A stretch of DNA of 64,000 bases from Micrococcaceae bacterium Sec5.7 (GTDB lineage Bacteria > Actinomycetota > Actinomycetes > Actinomycetales > Micrococcaceae). Of this stretch, positions 1-8,478 are shown in pieces. The position numbers and the translations under genes are program-made. The notes beneath the pieces are model-generated. The model was not told where the DNA came from. It did no database searches and worked only from the letters and a program-made list of their open reading frames with translations. Within the stretch, counting starts at the first letter, position 1; each line of letters opens with the position of its first letter. The stretch covers positions 3,906,001 through 3,970,000 of the forward strand of contig CP144169.1 of assembly GCA_039636785.1 (NCBI GenBank), given 5' to 3'.

Positions 1-26
1 GAGGCTGGGGCTGGTTATTGTGCTGC

Positions 27-800
27 TCATACGTTCACTACTTCCACCGAGTGTTTTTCAAGTTGTGCGAGTTCTTCCGGGCTGAGGAATTTTTCCGTGA
101 CGATCACGTCAACGGCATCCAGGGCCGCGACGAGCGCCACAGCGCTGGCATTCCACTTGGAGCCGGCGCAGGCGACGATCACGCGACCCGCGGATTGCAG
201 GCCCGCGCGTTTCACGGCCGCGTCCTCGAGGTCATGGGCCAGCAGTCCGTCCTTCAGATTCAGTGCGCAGGGCGTGACTACTGCCGTATCAAAGCGCAGC
301 GATCGGATGTTCGCCTCGGCCAGCGGCCCGCGGAAGGACAGCTCACCCGGGATGAGGCTACCTCCCGGCATCAGCAGGGCAGGGCGGTAGCCAGCTGGCT
401 GATCATCCGCCGTCAGAACGTTGATGGCCCGCAGCGACATCGGCATCAGGGTCAAATCGCGTTGCAGCAGCTTCCGGGCGATCTCAGTGGCTGTGGTCCC
501 GCTGTCCAGCCAGACGTGCTCACGGTCCCGCAGGAGCTTCGCAACGCCGGCAGCAATGCGGACCTTGACGCGGTGGTCTTCAAGCTCGCGCTGCCCGTAG
601 CCCGGGTTTTCGCCACGCCCAACGAGACTTTTCGCTCCTCCGTGGACGCGCCGGAGCACGCCGTGCGCTGACAGAACCTCAAGGTCACGGCGGATGGTTG
701 CGCCCGAAGCGCCGCAGGCGGCCATCAATTCTTCTACCGTGACCTCGTCACGGCGGCGCAGCAGCCCACCTATAAAAAGGTGCCGCTCTTCAGTCTTCAT
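27..800 (-). CDS. DeoR-family transcriptional regulator
   Basis: DNA-binding repressor of the DeoR type, which usually controls a neighbouring sugar-use operon and senses a phosphorylated sugar. The N-terminal winged helix (about residues 5-55) reads EERHLFIGGLLRRRDEVTVEEL, followed by GASGATIRRDLEVLSAHGVLRRVHGG, the DeoR helix-turn-helix signature. The rest is the DeoR sensor fold, with the conserved WLDSGTTATEIA stretch near residue 100. ATG at 800 was chosen; a TTG two codons upstream is possible. Its target is not evident here and may lie left of the window edge. The family call is firm and the ligand unknown. Confidence 0.9.
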   Translation of the reverse strand: MKTEERHLFIGGLLRRRDEVTVEELMAACGASGATIRRDLEVLSAHGVLRRVHGGAKSLVGRGENPGYGQRELEDHRVKVRIAAGVAKLLRDREHVWLDSGTTATEIARKLLQRDLTLMPMSLRAINVLTADDQPAGYRPALLMPGGSLIPGELSFRGPLAEANIRSLRFDTAVVTPCALNLKDGLLAHDLEDAAVKRAGLQSAGRVIVACAGSKWNASAVALVAALDAVDVIVTEKFLSPEELAQLEKHSVEVVNV

Positions 801-869
801 GCTCAAACGCTAACTTAGTTTGATCATTTAATCATTCTGATGCTCAACGTGACGGGATAATCTTGGCTT

Positions 870-1214
870 ATGGCTGAGGAACTGTTCAAAGACGGCAAGG
901 TTTCCGGCATCGGTGAGTATCTCGACGGCGAACGCCACGGCCGCTGGACCTTCTACTACCGCAACGGCCGGATCAAGGCCGACGCCGGTTACAGTCATGG
1001 CCAGCTGGACGGCGACTGCGTCTGGTACCGCGAAGGCGGCGGCCTCCTGCAGAATGGAGCATTCCGCGACGGGCAGCAGGACGGTTTCTGGCAGCGTCGG
1101 CACAGCACCGGTGAACTGATGGACGAAGGAACGTTCGACGTCGGCCGCAAAGTCGGCGAATGGGTCACCTATTCGGCAGACGGGTCAGAGACGAAGCGCA
1201 AGACGTTCAAATAG
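870..1214 (+). CDS. YwqK/MORN-like repeat protein
   Basis: Small 114-residue soluble protein made of repeated units of the form G-x-x-x-G-x-W-x-x-Y/W-x-x-x-G (for example GERHGRWTFYYRNGR, GQLDGDCVWYREGG, GQQDGFWQRRHSTGE, GRKVGEWVTYSADG). These are MORN-like repeats of the YwqK family, which databases sometimes label antitoxin although the role is largely untested. No signal peptide or membrane segment is visible. It stands alone, divergent from the DeoR gene and convergent with the lactate dehydrogenase gene 19 bases downstream. No toxin partner is seen. Family call only. Confidence 0.75.
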   Translation: MAEELFKDGKVSGIGEYLDGERHGRWTFYYRNGRIKADAGYSHGQLDGDCVWYREGGGLLQNGAFRDGQQDGFWQRRHSTGELMDEGTFDVGRKVGEWVTYSADGSETKRKTFK

Positions 1215-1233
1215 CCGCCGGACGCGGGTGCGT

Positions 1234-4080
1234 TCATCGTGTCACCTCCTCCAGGAGCTCCAGCACATGCCGGTATTCGGCACCCGTGGCCCTGGTCATC
1301 CCCAGTTCGCAGGTCCGGTTGCAGGAGGCGTGGGCAGTTGCACCCATTTCCGCGACTTCCGCGCCCTGCTTCCGGGTGGCGGATGCTGTCAACTCTGGGT
1401 GAAGCATTCCCCGGTCTCCGGCGAAGGCGCAGCAGCCCCAGTTCTCGGGAACTTCCACCCGCTCGGCCACGGCCCTGGCAACCGTGTCCAAGGCATCGTT
1501 TAGTCCCATCCGGGTGGAGGAGCACGTGGGGTGCAGGGCAAGGGAGTCCAGCTTCCCATGCTCCGGCAGCTTGGGCAGGATGTGCTCGGCTGCGAAGTCC
1601 ACGGCATCCACCATCCGCAGGGAGCGCTGCCCCGCCGGGGGATCGTCCTCCTCGACGGCCTGGCGCAATCCCTCGGTGCACGAGGACGCATCACAGATGA
1701 TCGGAACCTCGCCGTTCCGGGTGGCTTCCCGGAGGGAGGCCAGGGTTTTGTCCCTCATGGTCTTCTGGCCCGCAGCCATGCCCTTTGAGGACCACGGAGT
1801 TCCACAGCAAAGGCCGTCTATTCCTTCCGGGACAAGCAAGGTGATTCCTGCGCGGGCGCACAGCTGTTCGAAGCTGTACTGGACCCCGTGGCCATCTTCG
1901 GGAGCCTGACCGCCCGGACCCGTCTGACCGGCTCCGGCCGGCCCAAACATGGTGCCCACGCACGCAGGAAAGTAGACGGCGTCAACCTCCTTTTCCGGCG
2001 TCGGCCGTTTCCTCACGGAACCTCCGCCGGGCAGCTCGGGCGAGTACAGCGGCACGGTGTCGGCGCCGAGGACAGCCCGTGCGGCCTTGTTCGGCGGGAC
2101 CACTGCTGCGATCGGGATCTTGTCCACCAGCGTCAGCGCAACCGAGGCTCCGCGGGTGAGGCCACCCCAGTGCTTGGCAGCGGCGTTCCACAGTCGGTTC
2201 GCCACCGGACCGGCATCCGAGCTGCGGATACCCTTCACGAGCACGCCCGTATTGATGTCCACCGGGCAGGCGGTCTGGCACATTCCGTCCACAGCGCAGG
2301 TCTGCACGGATTCGTAGCCATAATCTTTTTCCAGCTCTTTCACCAGCGCCGTATCCCCGGCCAGCCGGGCTGACTCAATTGCGCGCAGGGTGACGATTCG
2401 CTGCCGCGGAGTGAGCGTTATGTCCTTGCTGGGACAGACCGGCTCGCAGTAGCCGCAGGAGACGCAGCGGTCCACCTCCTCGGCCACGGGCGGAGCCGTC
2501 TTGATGTGGCGCAAATGTGCCAGCGGATCATCGTCCATCAGCACGCCGGGGTTGAGCATCCCGGCGGGGTCGAACAACTGCTTGATGCTGCGCATGACAG
2601 CGTAGAGTTCATCGCCGTACTGCCGCCGCACATAGGGGGCCATGACCCGGCCGGTGCCATGTTCGGCCTTGAGCGATCCACCTTCACCGAGGACCAGGTC
2701 AACCATGTTCTCGGTGAAGGCACTGTAGCGCTCCTGCTCTTCCCCAGTGGCGAAGCCGTCCGTGAGCATGAAGTGGACGTTCCCGTCCTTTGCATGGCCG
2801 AAGATCACGCTGTTGCTGTAACGGTATTTGTCGAACAGCCCGATCAGTTTCCGGCACGTGCGTCCCAAGGCCGGCACAGGGACCACGATGTCCTCCAGCA
2901 GCGCTGTGGTCCCCTGCGGGCGGGCACCGGCTACGGAGGCGTACAGACCCTTCCGCAAGTGCCACAACTGTCCACGTTCCACGGCATCTCCGGTGAACCG
3001 GGCCGGGGCTGCGAGCCCCAGACCGCCCAGGATTCCCTCTCCGTGGCGCTGGATTTCCGCCAGCTGCTCGGGGCGGCCAGAGGAATACTCCACTAGCAGC
3101 GCCGCATGCTCCCGGACCACCAGGTCCTGCACGACGGCGGGCGTTCCCTTGAGCGTTTGACCAACCTTGAGTGACAGCGCATCCATGAGTTCCACTGTTG
3201 CCGCTCCGGTTCCCACCAAAGCGGGCAGTGCGGCGTTCGCGGCCTCGAGGTCCGGAAATACCAGCAGGCCGGTGGCGGCGTGCGGCAGCCGGGGAATGGT
3301 ACGGAAGACCGCCTCAGCCAGGAACCCGAGTGTGCCTTCGCTACCGACAATCAGGTGGGCCATGATGTCCACCGGGTTGTCGTAGTCGAGCAGGGAGTTC
3401 AGCCCGTACCCCATGGTGTTCTTCATGGAGAACTGCTGCTGGATCCTGAGTACGGAGTCACTGTTGTCCCGCACACGTCGGGCAAGCCGCGCCAGGCCTT
3501 CATAGAGTTCCGGCTCCCGTGCGCGGAGCTTTTGATCGGCATCCTGCGCACCGGTGTTGATTTCCGTGCCGGAAGGAAGCACCACAGTCAGTGACTCCAG
3601 GGTGCGGTAGGCGTTGTCTACGGTGCCGCAGTTCATGCCGGATGAGTTGTTGGCCACCACGCCACCGATGGTGCACGCGGATTCGCTCGCCGGATCGGGA
3701 CCGAACTTGCGGCCGTAGCGGGCCAGCCGCGCGTTGACGGCCCTCACGGTGACCCCCGGCTGCACACGCACCCGAGCTCCGCCGTCGAGCACTTCAATGT
3801 CCTTGAAGTTGCGGCGCACATCCACCAGGACGCCATCGGTGACCGCCTGGCCGCTCAGGCTGGTGCCGCCGGAGCGGAAGGTCAGCGGAACACCCTGGGC
3901 GGCGCTGGCCTGCAACAGCCCGCCCACCTCCGCTGCGTTCCCGGCCATCACCACGGCCTGTGGTATCAACAGGAAATGGGAGGCGTCGTGGGCGTTGGCG
4001 TGCAGGTCGATCGGCCGCGTTTTCACCTGGACGGGGTCTGCCACAGCCGACCGGAAGGCGGCCAGGTTCAGTTCAGTCAC
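1234..4080 (-). CDS. FAD-linked oxidase / Fe-S oxidoreductase fusion, probable D-lactate dehydrogenase
   Basis: Large 948-residue flavin and iron-sulfur enzyme, probably oxidising D-lactate (or a related 2-hydroxy acid) to pyruvate and passing electrons to the respiratory chain. The order is an N-terminal FAD-binding domain (RSGGTSLSG near residue 70, NNSSGMNCG near 145), an FAD-oxidase C-terminal domain (GHAKDGNVHF, EHGTGRVMAPYV), two 4Fe-4S motifs (CVSCGYCEPVCPS near 536, CAVDGMCQTACP near 595) and CCG domains (CCGTPW near 758, GCCAFAG near 882). GlcD-like and GlcF-like parts are thus fused in one chain. It overlaps the lctP stop by four bases (ATGA), so the two are translationally coupled. 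Glycolate or another hydroxy acid remains possible. Confidence 0.88.
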   Translation of the reverse strand: MTELNLAAFRSAVADPVQVKTRPIDLHANAHDASHFLLIPQAVVMAGNAAEVGGLLQASAAQGVPLTFRSGGTSLSGQAVTDGVLVDVRRNFKDIEVLDGGARVRVQPGVTVRAVNARLARYGRKFGPDPASESACTIGGVVANNSSGMNCGTVDNAYRTLESLTVVLPSGTEINTGAQDADQKLRAREPELYEGLARLARRVRDNSDSVLRIQQQFSMKNTMGYGLNSLLDYDNPVDIMAHLIVGSEGTLGFLAEAVFRTIPRLPHAATGLLVFPDLEAANAALPALVGTGAATVELMDALSLKVGQTLKGTPAVVQDLVVREHAALLVEYSSGRPEQLAEIQRHGEGILGGLGLAAPARFTGDAVERGQLWHLRKGLYASVAGARPQGTTALLEDIVVPVPALGRTCRKLIGLFDKYRYSNSVIFGHAKDGNVHFMLTDGFATGEEQERYSAFTENMVDLVLGEGGSLKAEHGTGRVMAPYVRRQYGDELYAVMRSIKQLFDPAGMLNPGVLMDDDPLAHLRHIKTAPPVAEEVDRCVSCGYCEPVCPSKDITLTPRQRIVTLRAIESARLAGDTALVKELEKDYGYESVQTCAVDGMCQTACPVDINTGVLVKGIRSSDAGPVANRLWNAAAKHWGGLTRGASVALTLVDKIPIAAVVPPNKAARAVLGADTVPLYSPELPGGGSVRKRPTPEKEVDAVYFPACVGTMFGPAGAGQTGPGGQAPEDGHGVQYSFEQLCARAGITLLVPEGIDGLCCGTPWSSKGMAAGQKTMRDKTLASLREATRNGEVPIICDASSCTEGLRQAVEEDDPPAGQRSLRMVDAVDFAAEHILPKLPEHGKLDSLALHPTCSSTRMGLNDALDTVARAVAERVEVPENWGCCAFAGDRGMLHPELTASATRKQGAEVAEMGATAHASCNRTCELGMTRATGAEYRHVLELLEEVTR

Positions 4081-5786
4081 CAGGGAACCATCCAGCCAAG
4101 AACGGGCGTGGACTGCAGGAAGATGAGCACGGTGATGAGCGCCAGCAGCCCCACGCTCCAGCCAACGAGCCTGCGGAACAGGGTTCCCTCCGCACCATCA
4201 AGCCCAACCGCCGCCGAGGCAACGGCCAGGTTCTGCAGCGAGAGCATCTTGCCCATCACGCCGGCGGACGAGTTGGAGGCGGCCATCAGCACGGGAGAAA
4301 GCCCGGTCTGCTGCGCTGCCGTGGCCTGCATCTGCCCGAACAGGGAGTTGGAGGAGGTATCGGATCCCGTGAGTGCAACGCCGATCCAGCCGATCAGCGG
4401 CGAGAGGATGGCAAAGAATCCGCCGGCGGAAGCAAGGGCGAATCCCAGGGTGCTGGTCTGGCCGGACAGGTTCATGACGAAGGAGAGCGCCAGCACGGTG
4501 GTCACGGTGACGATGGTCCAGCGCAGCTGCACAAGGGTGTCCCGGTAGATGCGCAGTCCCTTTCCTGCCGTGATCTTGTAAAGCCCCATGGTGATCAGGC
4601 CGGAGAACAGCAAGAGCGTGCCTGTCGCCTTGAGATGGTCCAGCTTGAATTTGGTGGCCGCTACGGGCTTGCCGGCGGAATCGGTGATATCCAGGCCCGG
4701 CCAGGCGAACGTCACGCTGCCAACCTGGCCAAGCCACGTTTTGATGACGGGAATCTGGGCCACTGAGAACACGGCAATGATGATCAGGTAGGGAGCGATC
4801 GCCATCCAGACCTGCCGAGGCTCCGGCCTGGTGTTGTCGGTGGGAACTCCGCCGGATGCGGTTGCGCTTCCGTTGCCAGTGCCCACGCCGACGGGCGCGC
4901 TGCCGGCGCTCAGTGCCACGGAAGCGTGCGCCGGCACCGCAGCATGTACGGCGCCCTCCATGCCGATGGTTTCCTTGGGCTGCCATACCTTCAACATCAA
5001 AAGCACTGCGGCGACCGTGACCACGGCTGCAACAACATCGGTCAGTTCCACCGCCAGGAAGTTGGACGTGACAAACTGCGCGACGGCGAAGGCGGCTCCG
5101 GCGACCAGTGCGACGGGCCACGTCTGCTTTACGCCGCGCCGGCCGTCGACGATGAACACCAGCAGCAGGGGCACAATCAGGGCGATGAAAGGCGTCTGGC
5201 GCCCGGCCATGGAGGAGAGATCGTGCAGCGGCAGACCCGTGACGCCGTTGAGGGCGATGATGGGTGCGGCCATGGCGCCGAAGGCAACGGGAGCGGTGTT
5301 TGCCAGCAGCGAGACGATGGCGGATTTCAGCGGCTTCATCCCCGCGGCCATCAGCATGGCTGCGGAAATCGCCACCGGAGCGCCGAATCCGGCCAAGGAT
5401 TCCAGGAGGGCGCCGAAGCAGAACGCGATGAGGATGGACAGGATGCGAAGGTCGTTCGAAATGGAGCGGATGGTCCGTCCCAGGACTTCAAACCACGGCG
5501 TGGCCACGGTCAGTCTGTAGATCCACAGGGCATTGACCAGGATCCACAGGATCGGAAACAGGCCGTAGAAAATGCCGGCCGCCGTTGCACTGAGGGCCTG
5601 ATTCACCGGCATCCGCCAGCCAACAACTGCCAGCACCAGTGACAGCACCAGGCTGGCGATCGCCGCTTTGGGCGCTTTGACCTTGAATACACCCAAGAGG
5701 ACGAAGAGCAGGACAAGGGGAAGAGCGGCGCAAAGGGCCGAAATGACCAGGGACCCAACGATGGGGTCGAGGATCTGCTGAAACAT
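4077..5786 (-). CDS. lctP: L-lactate permease
   Basis: Proton-linked lactate uptake permease of the LctP family, a polytopic membrane protein of about 569 residues with some 12-14 hydrophobic segments. Family stretches include FGALLESLAGFGAPVAI and TGSDTSSNSLFGQMQ. ATG at 5786 is preferred over the upstream GTG at 5813 because TGGAGA lies just before it and the protein then begins MFQQILDPIVGSL, the usual LctP start. It is the first gene of the lactate operon and is followed with a four-base overlap by the dehydrogenase. Two TTGTCTRRCAA palindromes lie upstream, next to the divergent GntR regulator. Confidence 0.93.
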   Translation of the reverse strand: MFQQILDPIVGSLVISALCAALPLVLLFVLLGVFKVKAPKAAIASLVLSLVLAVVGWRMPVNQALSATAAGIFYGLFPILWILVNALWIYRLTVATPWFEVLGRTIRSISNDLRILSILIAFCFGALLESLAGFGAPVAISAAMLMAAGMKPLKSAIVSLLANTAPVAFGAMAAPIIALNGVTGLPLHDLSSMAGRQTPFIALIVPLLLVFIVDGRRGVKQTWPVALVAGAAFAVAQFVTSNFLAVELTDVVAAVVTVAAVLLMLKVWQPKETIGMEGAVHAAVPAHASVALSAGSAPVGVGTGNGSATASGGVPTDNTRPEPRQVWMAIAPYLIIIAVFSVAQIPVIKTWLGQVGSVTFAWPGLDITDSAGKPVAATKFKLDHLKATGTLLLFSGLITMGLYKITAGKGLRIYRDTLVQLRWTIVTVTTVLALSFVMNLSGQTSTLGFALASAGGFFAILSPLIGWIGVALTGSDTSSNSLFGQMQATAAQQTGLSPVLMAASNSSAGVMGKMLSLQNLAVASAAVGLDGAEGTLFRRLVGWSVGLLALITVLIFLQSTPVLGWMVPW

Positions 5787-5833
5787 GTGTCTCCAGATTG
5801 TGTTAGGCGTCACAACACCGTGACGCCCCTCGA

Positions 5834-5844
5834 TTGTCTAACAA
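5834..5844. promoter_or_regulatory. Candidate GntR/FCD operator, copy 1 (lctP side)
   Basis: TTGTCTAACAA, a TTGT-N3-ACAA palindrome matching the TNGTNNNACNA pattern known for FadR/LldR-type regulators. It lies 48 bases upstream of the lctP ATG and is repeated 43 bases away in the same intergenic space. Confidence 0.65.
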
Positions 5845-5876
5845 GTACACATGTCGGTCAAGTCTTACTTGTAGTC

Positions 5877-5887
5877 TTGTCTGGCAA
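5877..5887. promoter_or_regulatory. Candidate GntR/FCD operator, copy 2 (regulator side)
   Basis: TTGTCTGGCAA, nested in the longer inverted repeat TCTTG-N5-CAAGA (5875-5889). It differs from copy 1 in two bases and lies 46 bases before the regulator start codon. A third, weaker palindrome CAAGT-CTT-ACTTG lies between the two at 5859-5871. Confidence 0.6.
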
Positions 5888-5933
5888 GATGGGAAGAGAG
5901 TCAGGATGAACTTTTGCCGAGAACGGAGCCCCG

Positions 5934-6626
5934 GTGCCCAGCCGTATTACAGCAGTCTCGATCGTTGAAGCGATCTCCGCGGATCTGCGGAGCCGGATCT
6001 TCGCAGGCGAGTTGGAGTCCTCCCAGGCGCTGACGGAGACTGACGTGGCCTCCTCATATGAAGTGGCGCGGCCCACGGCGAAGGCATCAATAGAAAAACT
6101 TGTGGCCGAAGGCCTGCTGGTCAGGGGCGTGCACAAGACCGCCCGGGTTGCCGAGCTGGGCCCGGACTCGGTGCGGGATATCTACCTGGCCCGGGCGTAC
6201 CTGGAAAGCGAAGTGCTCCGCCGCCTCGCGTCCAGCAGGAACGTGCCCGAAGAGGCAATACGGGCAAACAACGACATCGCCGCGTTGAAGACAGGCGCGC
6301 CCCTCGACGTCGTGGAGCCGGACATGCGGTTCCACACCAGCCTGATTGACGCCGTGGGCAATGAACGCATCAGCAAAATGTACCGCTCCCTCGTGGGGGA
6401 GGTGCGGCTCTGCATGTCCCGTATCCAGTCGCTGCACCTGCTGGACACCGCGCTGATCCAGGCGGAGCACCAAAAACTTCTCGAACTGATCGAAGCCGGC
6501 CAGGGCGAGGCCGCGGCCCTGCTTCTCGATGAGCACCTCGGGCGCGCCCGGGAACGGCTGGTTGCCGCCATGGGAGGCTCAGCAGGACCCGAGGCTGACG
6601 AGCCGTCGGAGCTCTTCCCGGAGTAG
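5934..6626 (+). CDS. GntR-family (FCD domain) regulator of the lactate operon, LldR-like
   Basis: A 230-residue transcription factor with an N-terminal GntR winged helix (VEAISADLRSRIFAGEL, then SYEVARPTAKASIEKLVAEGLLVR) and an all-helical FCD effector domain (DIYLARAYLESEVLRRLA, DMRFHTSLIDAVGNERI, EHQKLLELIEAGQGEAAALLLDEHL). Members near lactate genes are usually lactate-responsive repressors. The GTG start has GGAG five bases upstream. It is divergent from lctP across a 147-base gap with paired operators, which suggests control of lctP-dld and of itself. The specific ligand is inferred from context. Confidence 0.85.
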   Translation: MPSRITAVSIVEAISADLRSRIFAGELESSQALTETDVASSYEVARPTAKASIEKLVAEGLLVRGVHKTARVAELGPDSVRDIYLARAYLESEVLRRLASSRNVPEEAIRANNDIAALKTGAPLDVVEPDMRFHTSLIDAVGNERISKMYRSLVGEVRLCMSRIQSLHLLDTALIQAEHQKLLELIEAGQGEAAALLLDEHLGRARERLVAAMGGSAGPEADEPSELFPE

Positions 6627-6648
6627 CTTAATTTTGCTCTGCCGGATA

Positions 6649-8331
6649 CTACCGCGCCCGCTCGACCCGCTTTTCATCCCACACGGGTTCACTCGATTCG
6701 TACACCTTGCCATCGGAGCCGAATACCAGGAAGCGGTCGAAGGTCCGGGCGAACCAGCGGTCGTGGGTCACGGCCAGGACCGTTCCCTCAAACAGGTCGA
6801 TGGCCTTCTCCAATGCCTCCGCGGAGTGCAGGTCCAGGTTGTCCGTGGGCTCGTCCAGGAGCAGCAGGGTGGCGCCCGAGAGCTGAAGGAGCAGGATCTG
6901 GAACCGCGCCTGCTGGCCGCCGGAAAGGGAGTCGTATTTCTGCTCCGACTGCCCGGCGAGCCCGTAGCCGTCCAGGGCGCCGGCCGCAGCCTCTCGCCCC
7001 ATTCCGGAGCGGTGTTCGTCGCCGCGGTGCAGAATGTCCAGCAAGGTTCGGTTCAAAAGGTCGGGCCGGACGTGGGTCTGGGCAAAGAATCCGGGCCGGA
7101 TCCGTGCGCCGAGTTTAACGGTTCCTTCGTGCGGCACTTCGGCGATCTCCACCTCGGAAACAGGCAGGTGCTCGCGCTCCGGATCCGTGCCGCCGGTGGC
7201 CAGCAGCCGCAGGAAGTGGCTCTTGCCTGAACCGTTGGAGCCCAGCACACCCACGCGGTCGCCGAACCAGATCTCGGTGGAGAACGGCTTCATCAGGCCG
7301 GTCAGCCCGAGATTTTCCGCCACCACCGCACGCTTGGCGGTGCGTCCGCCCTTGAGCCGCATCTTCACGTTCTGCTCGATCGGCAGAGCCTCGGGCGGAC
7401 CGGCCTCCAGGAACTTCGCCAGCCTGGTCTGGGCCGCCTGGTACCGGTTGGCCATATCCGAACGGAATGCGGCCTTGTTCTTGTACATGTTGACGAGTTC
7501 CTTGAGCTTGATGTGCTCCTCATCCCAGCGCTTGCGCAGCTCCTCGAAACGGGCGTTCCGGTCGGCGCGGGCGTCCACGTACGTGCCGAAGCCGCCGCCG
7601 TGGATCCAGGCGCCGGCACCGTTGATGCCGGGTTCCAGCGTGACGATGCGTCCGGCAGCGTTGTTCAGGAGCTCGCGGTCGTGGCTGATGAAGAACACGG
7701 TCTTCTTGGAGTCGTTGAGCTTGGCCTCAAGCCAGCGCTTGCCGGGAACGTCAAGGTAGTTGTCCGGCTCATCAAGAAGCAGCAGCTCGTCAGGACCGGC
7801 GAACAGCGCCTCGAGCACCAGCCGCTTCTGCTCGCCTCCGGAAAGGCTCGACGCCGGGCGGTGCTGTGCGCGGTCAAAGGGCAGGCCCAGTGCGGCCATG
7901 CAGACCTCATCCCAGACGGTCTCGACGTCGTAGCCGCCGGCATCTCCCCAGTCCACCAAGGCCTGGGCGTACCGCATCTGGGTGGGTTCGTCGTCGAACT
8001 CCATCATGGCGAGCTCTGCCTCGTCCACGGTGCGGGCGGCGGCCGCCAGAACGGGCGGGGCCGCGGAAACCAGGAGGTCGCGGACGGTGGACTCGTCCCG
8101 GACCTGGCCCACGAACTGGCGCATGATGCCCATGTTGCCGGAGCGTCCGATCACGCCTTCATCCGGCACCAGGTCTCCGGAGATGATCCGGAACAGGGTG
8201 GTTTTGCCGGTGCCGTTGGGCCCGATCAGCGCCGTTTTGGTGCCGTCCGGGACCTTGAACGTCACACCGTTCAGCAGCTGGGTGCCGTCGGAGAGGAAGT
8301 AGTCAATGCCGGAAACGTCTATATGGGCCAC
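6649..8331 (-). CDS. ABC-F family ATP-binding protein
   Basis: Soluble 560-residue protein with two ABC nucleotide-binding domains and no membrane segments. It has Walker A GPNGTGKTT near residue 37 and GSNGSGKS near 365, signature LSGGEQKR and LSGGQQAR, and Walker B LLLLDEPDNYLD and LLLLDEPTDNLD. The charged linker between domains (ELRKRWDEEHIKLKELVNMYKNK) is typical of ABC-F translation factors that act on the ribosome, some of which give antibiotic resistance. The N-terminus does not resemble EttA, so the subfamily is left open. It converges on the GntR gene with a 22-base gap. Confidence 0.9.
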   Translation of the reverse strand: MAHIDVSGIDYFLSDGTQLLNGVTFKVPDGTKTALIGPNGTGKTTLFRIISGDLVPDEGVIGRSGNMGIMRQFVGQVRDESTVRDLLVSAAPPVLAAAARTVDEAELAMMEFDDEPTQMRYAQALVDWGDAGGYDVETVWDEVCMAALGLPFDRAQHRPASSLSGGEQKRLVLEALFAGPDELLLLDEPDNYLDVPGKRWLEAKLNDSKKTVFFISHDRELLNNAAGRIVTLEPGINGAGAWIHGGGFGTYVDARADRNARFEELRKRWDEEHIKLKELVNMYKNKAAFRSDMANRYQAAQTRLAKFLEAGPPEALPIEQNVKMRLKGGRTAKRAVVAENLGLTGLMKPFSTEIWFGDRVGVLGSNGSGKSHFLRLLATGGTDPEREHLPVSEVEIAEVPHEGTVKLGARIRPGFFAQTHVRPDLLNRTLLDILHRGDEHRSGMGREAAAGALDGYGLAGQSEQKYDSLSGGQQARFQILLLQLSGATLLLLDEPTDNLDLHSAEALEKAIDLFEGTVLAVTHDRWFARTFDRFLVFGSDGKVYESSEPVWDEKRVERAR

Positions 8332-8334
8332 TGC

Positions 8335-8478
8335 TCAATCGTACGGGTTGGCCGGCGGCCCATATTTGAGCGCCTGGTTCACCGCGGCCGGGACCAGCGC
8401 ATCACCACCTCGATGTGGCCTCTTGGGTCCGCCGGCCGCCCCTGCAAGGGCCCGCACGTTTGTGGCGTCGTCAGCCAT
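8335..8478 (-). CDS. Small hypothetical protein, 47 residues, coupled to the monooxygenase
   Basis: Possible short gene ending GPPANPYD. Its ATG at 8478 overlaps the stop codon of the upstream FAD monooxygenase by eight bases and is preceded by GGAGGG at ideal distance. The protein is rich in Ala, Arg and Pro and has no recognised domain. It fills the gap between the monooxygenase and the ABC-F gene exactly. The support is the ribosome-binding site and the spacing, not homology, so it could be a chance frame. Confidence 0.45.
   Translation of the reverse strand: MADDATNVRALAGAAGGPKRPHRGGDALVPAAVNQALKYGPPANPYD

Noticed and set aside
870..1214. Antitoxin of a toxin-antitoxin pair
   Set aside because: The YwqK label in databases is by association; no toxin-like gene is adjacent here.
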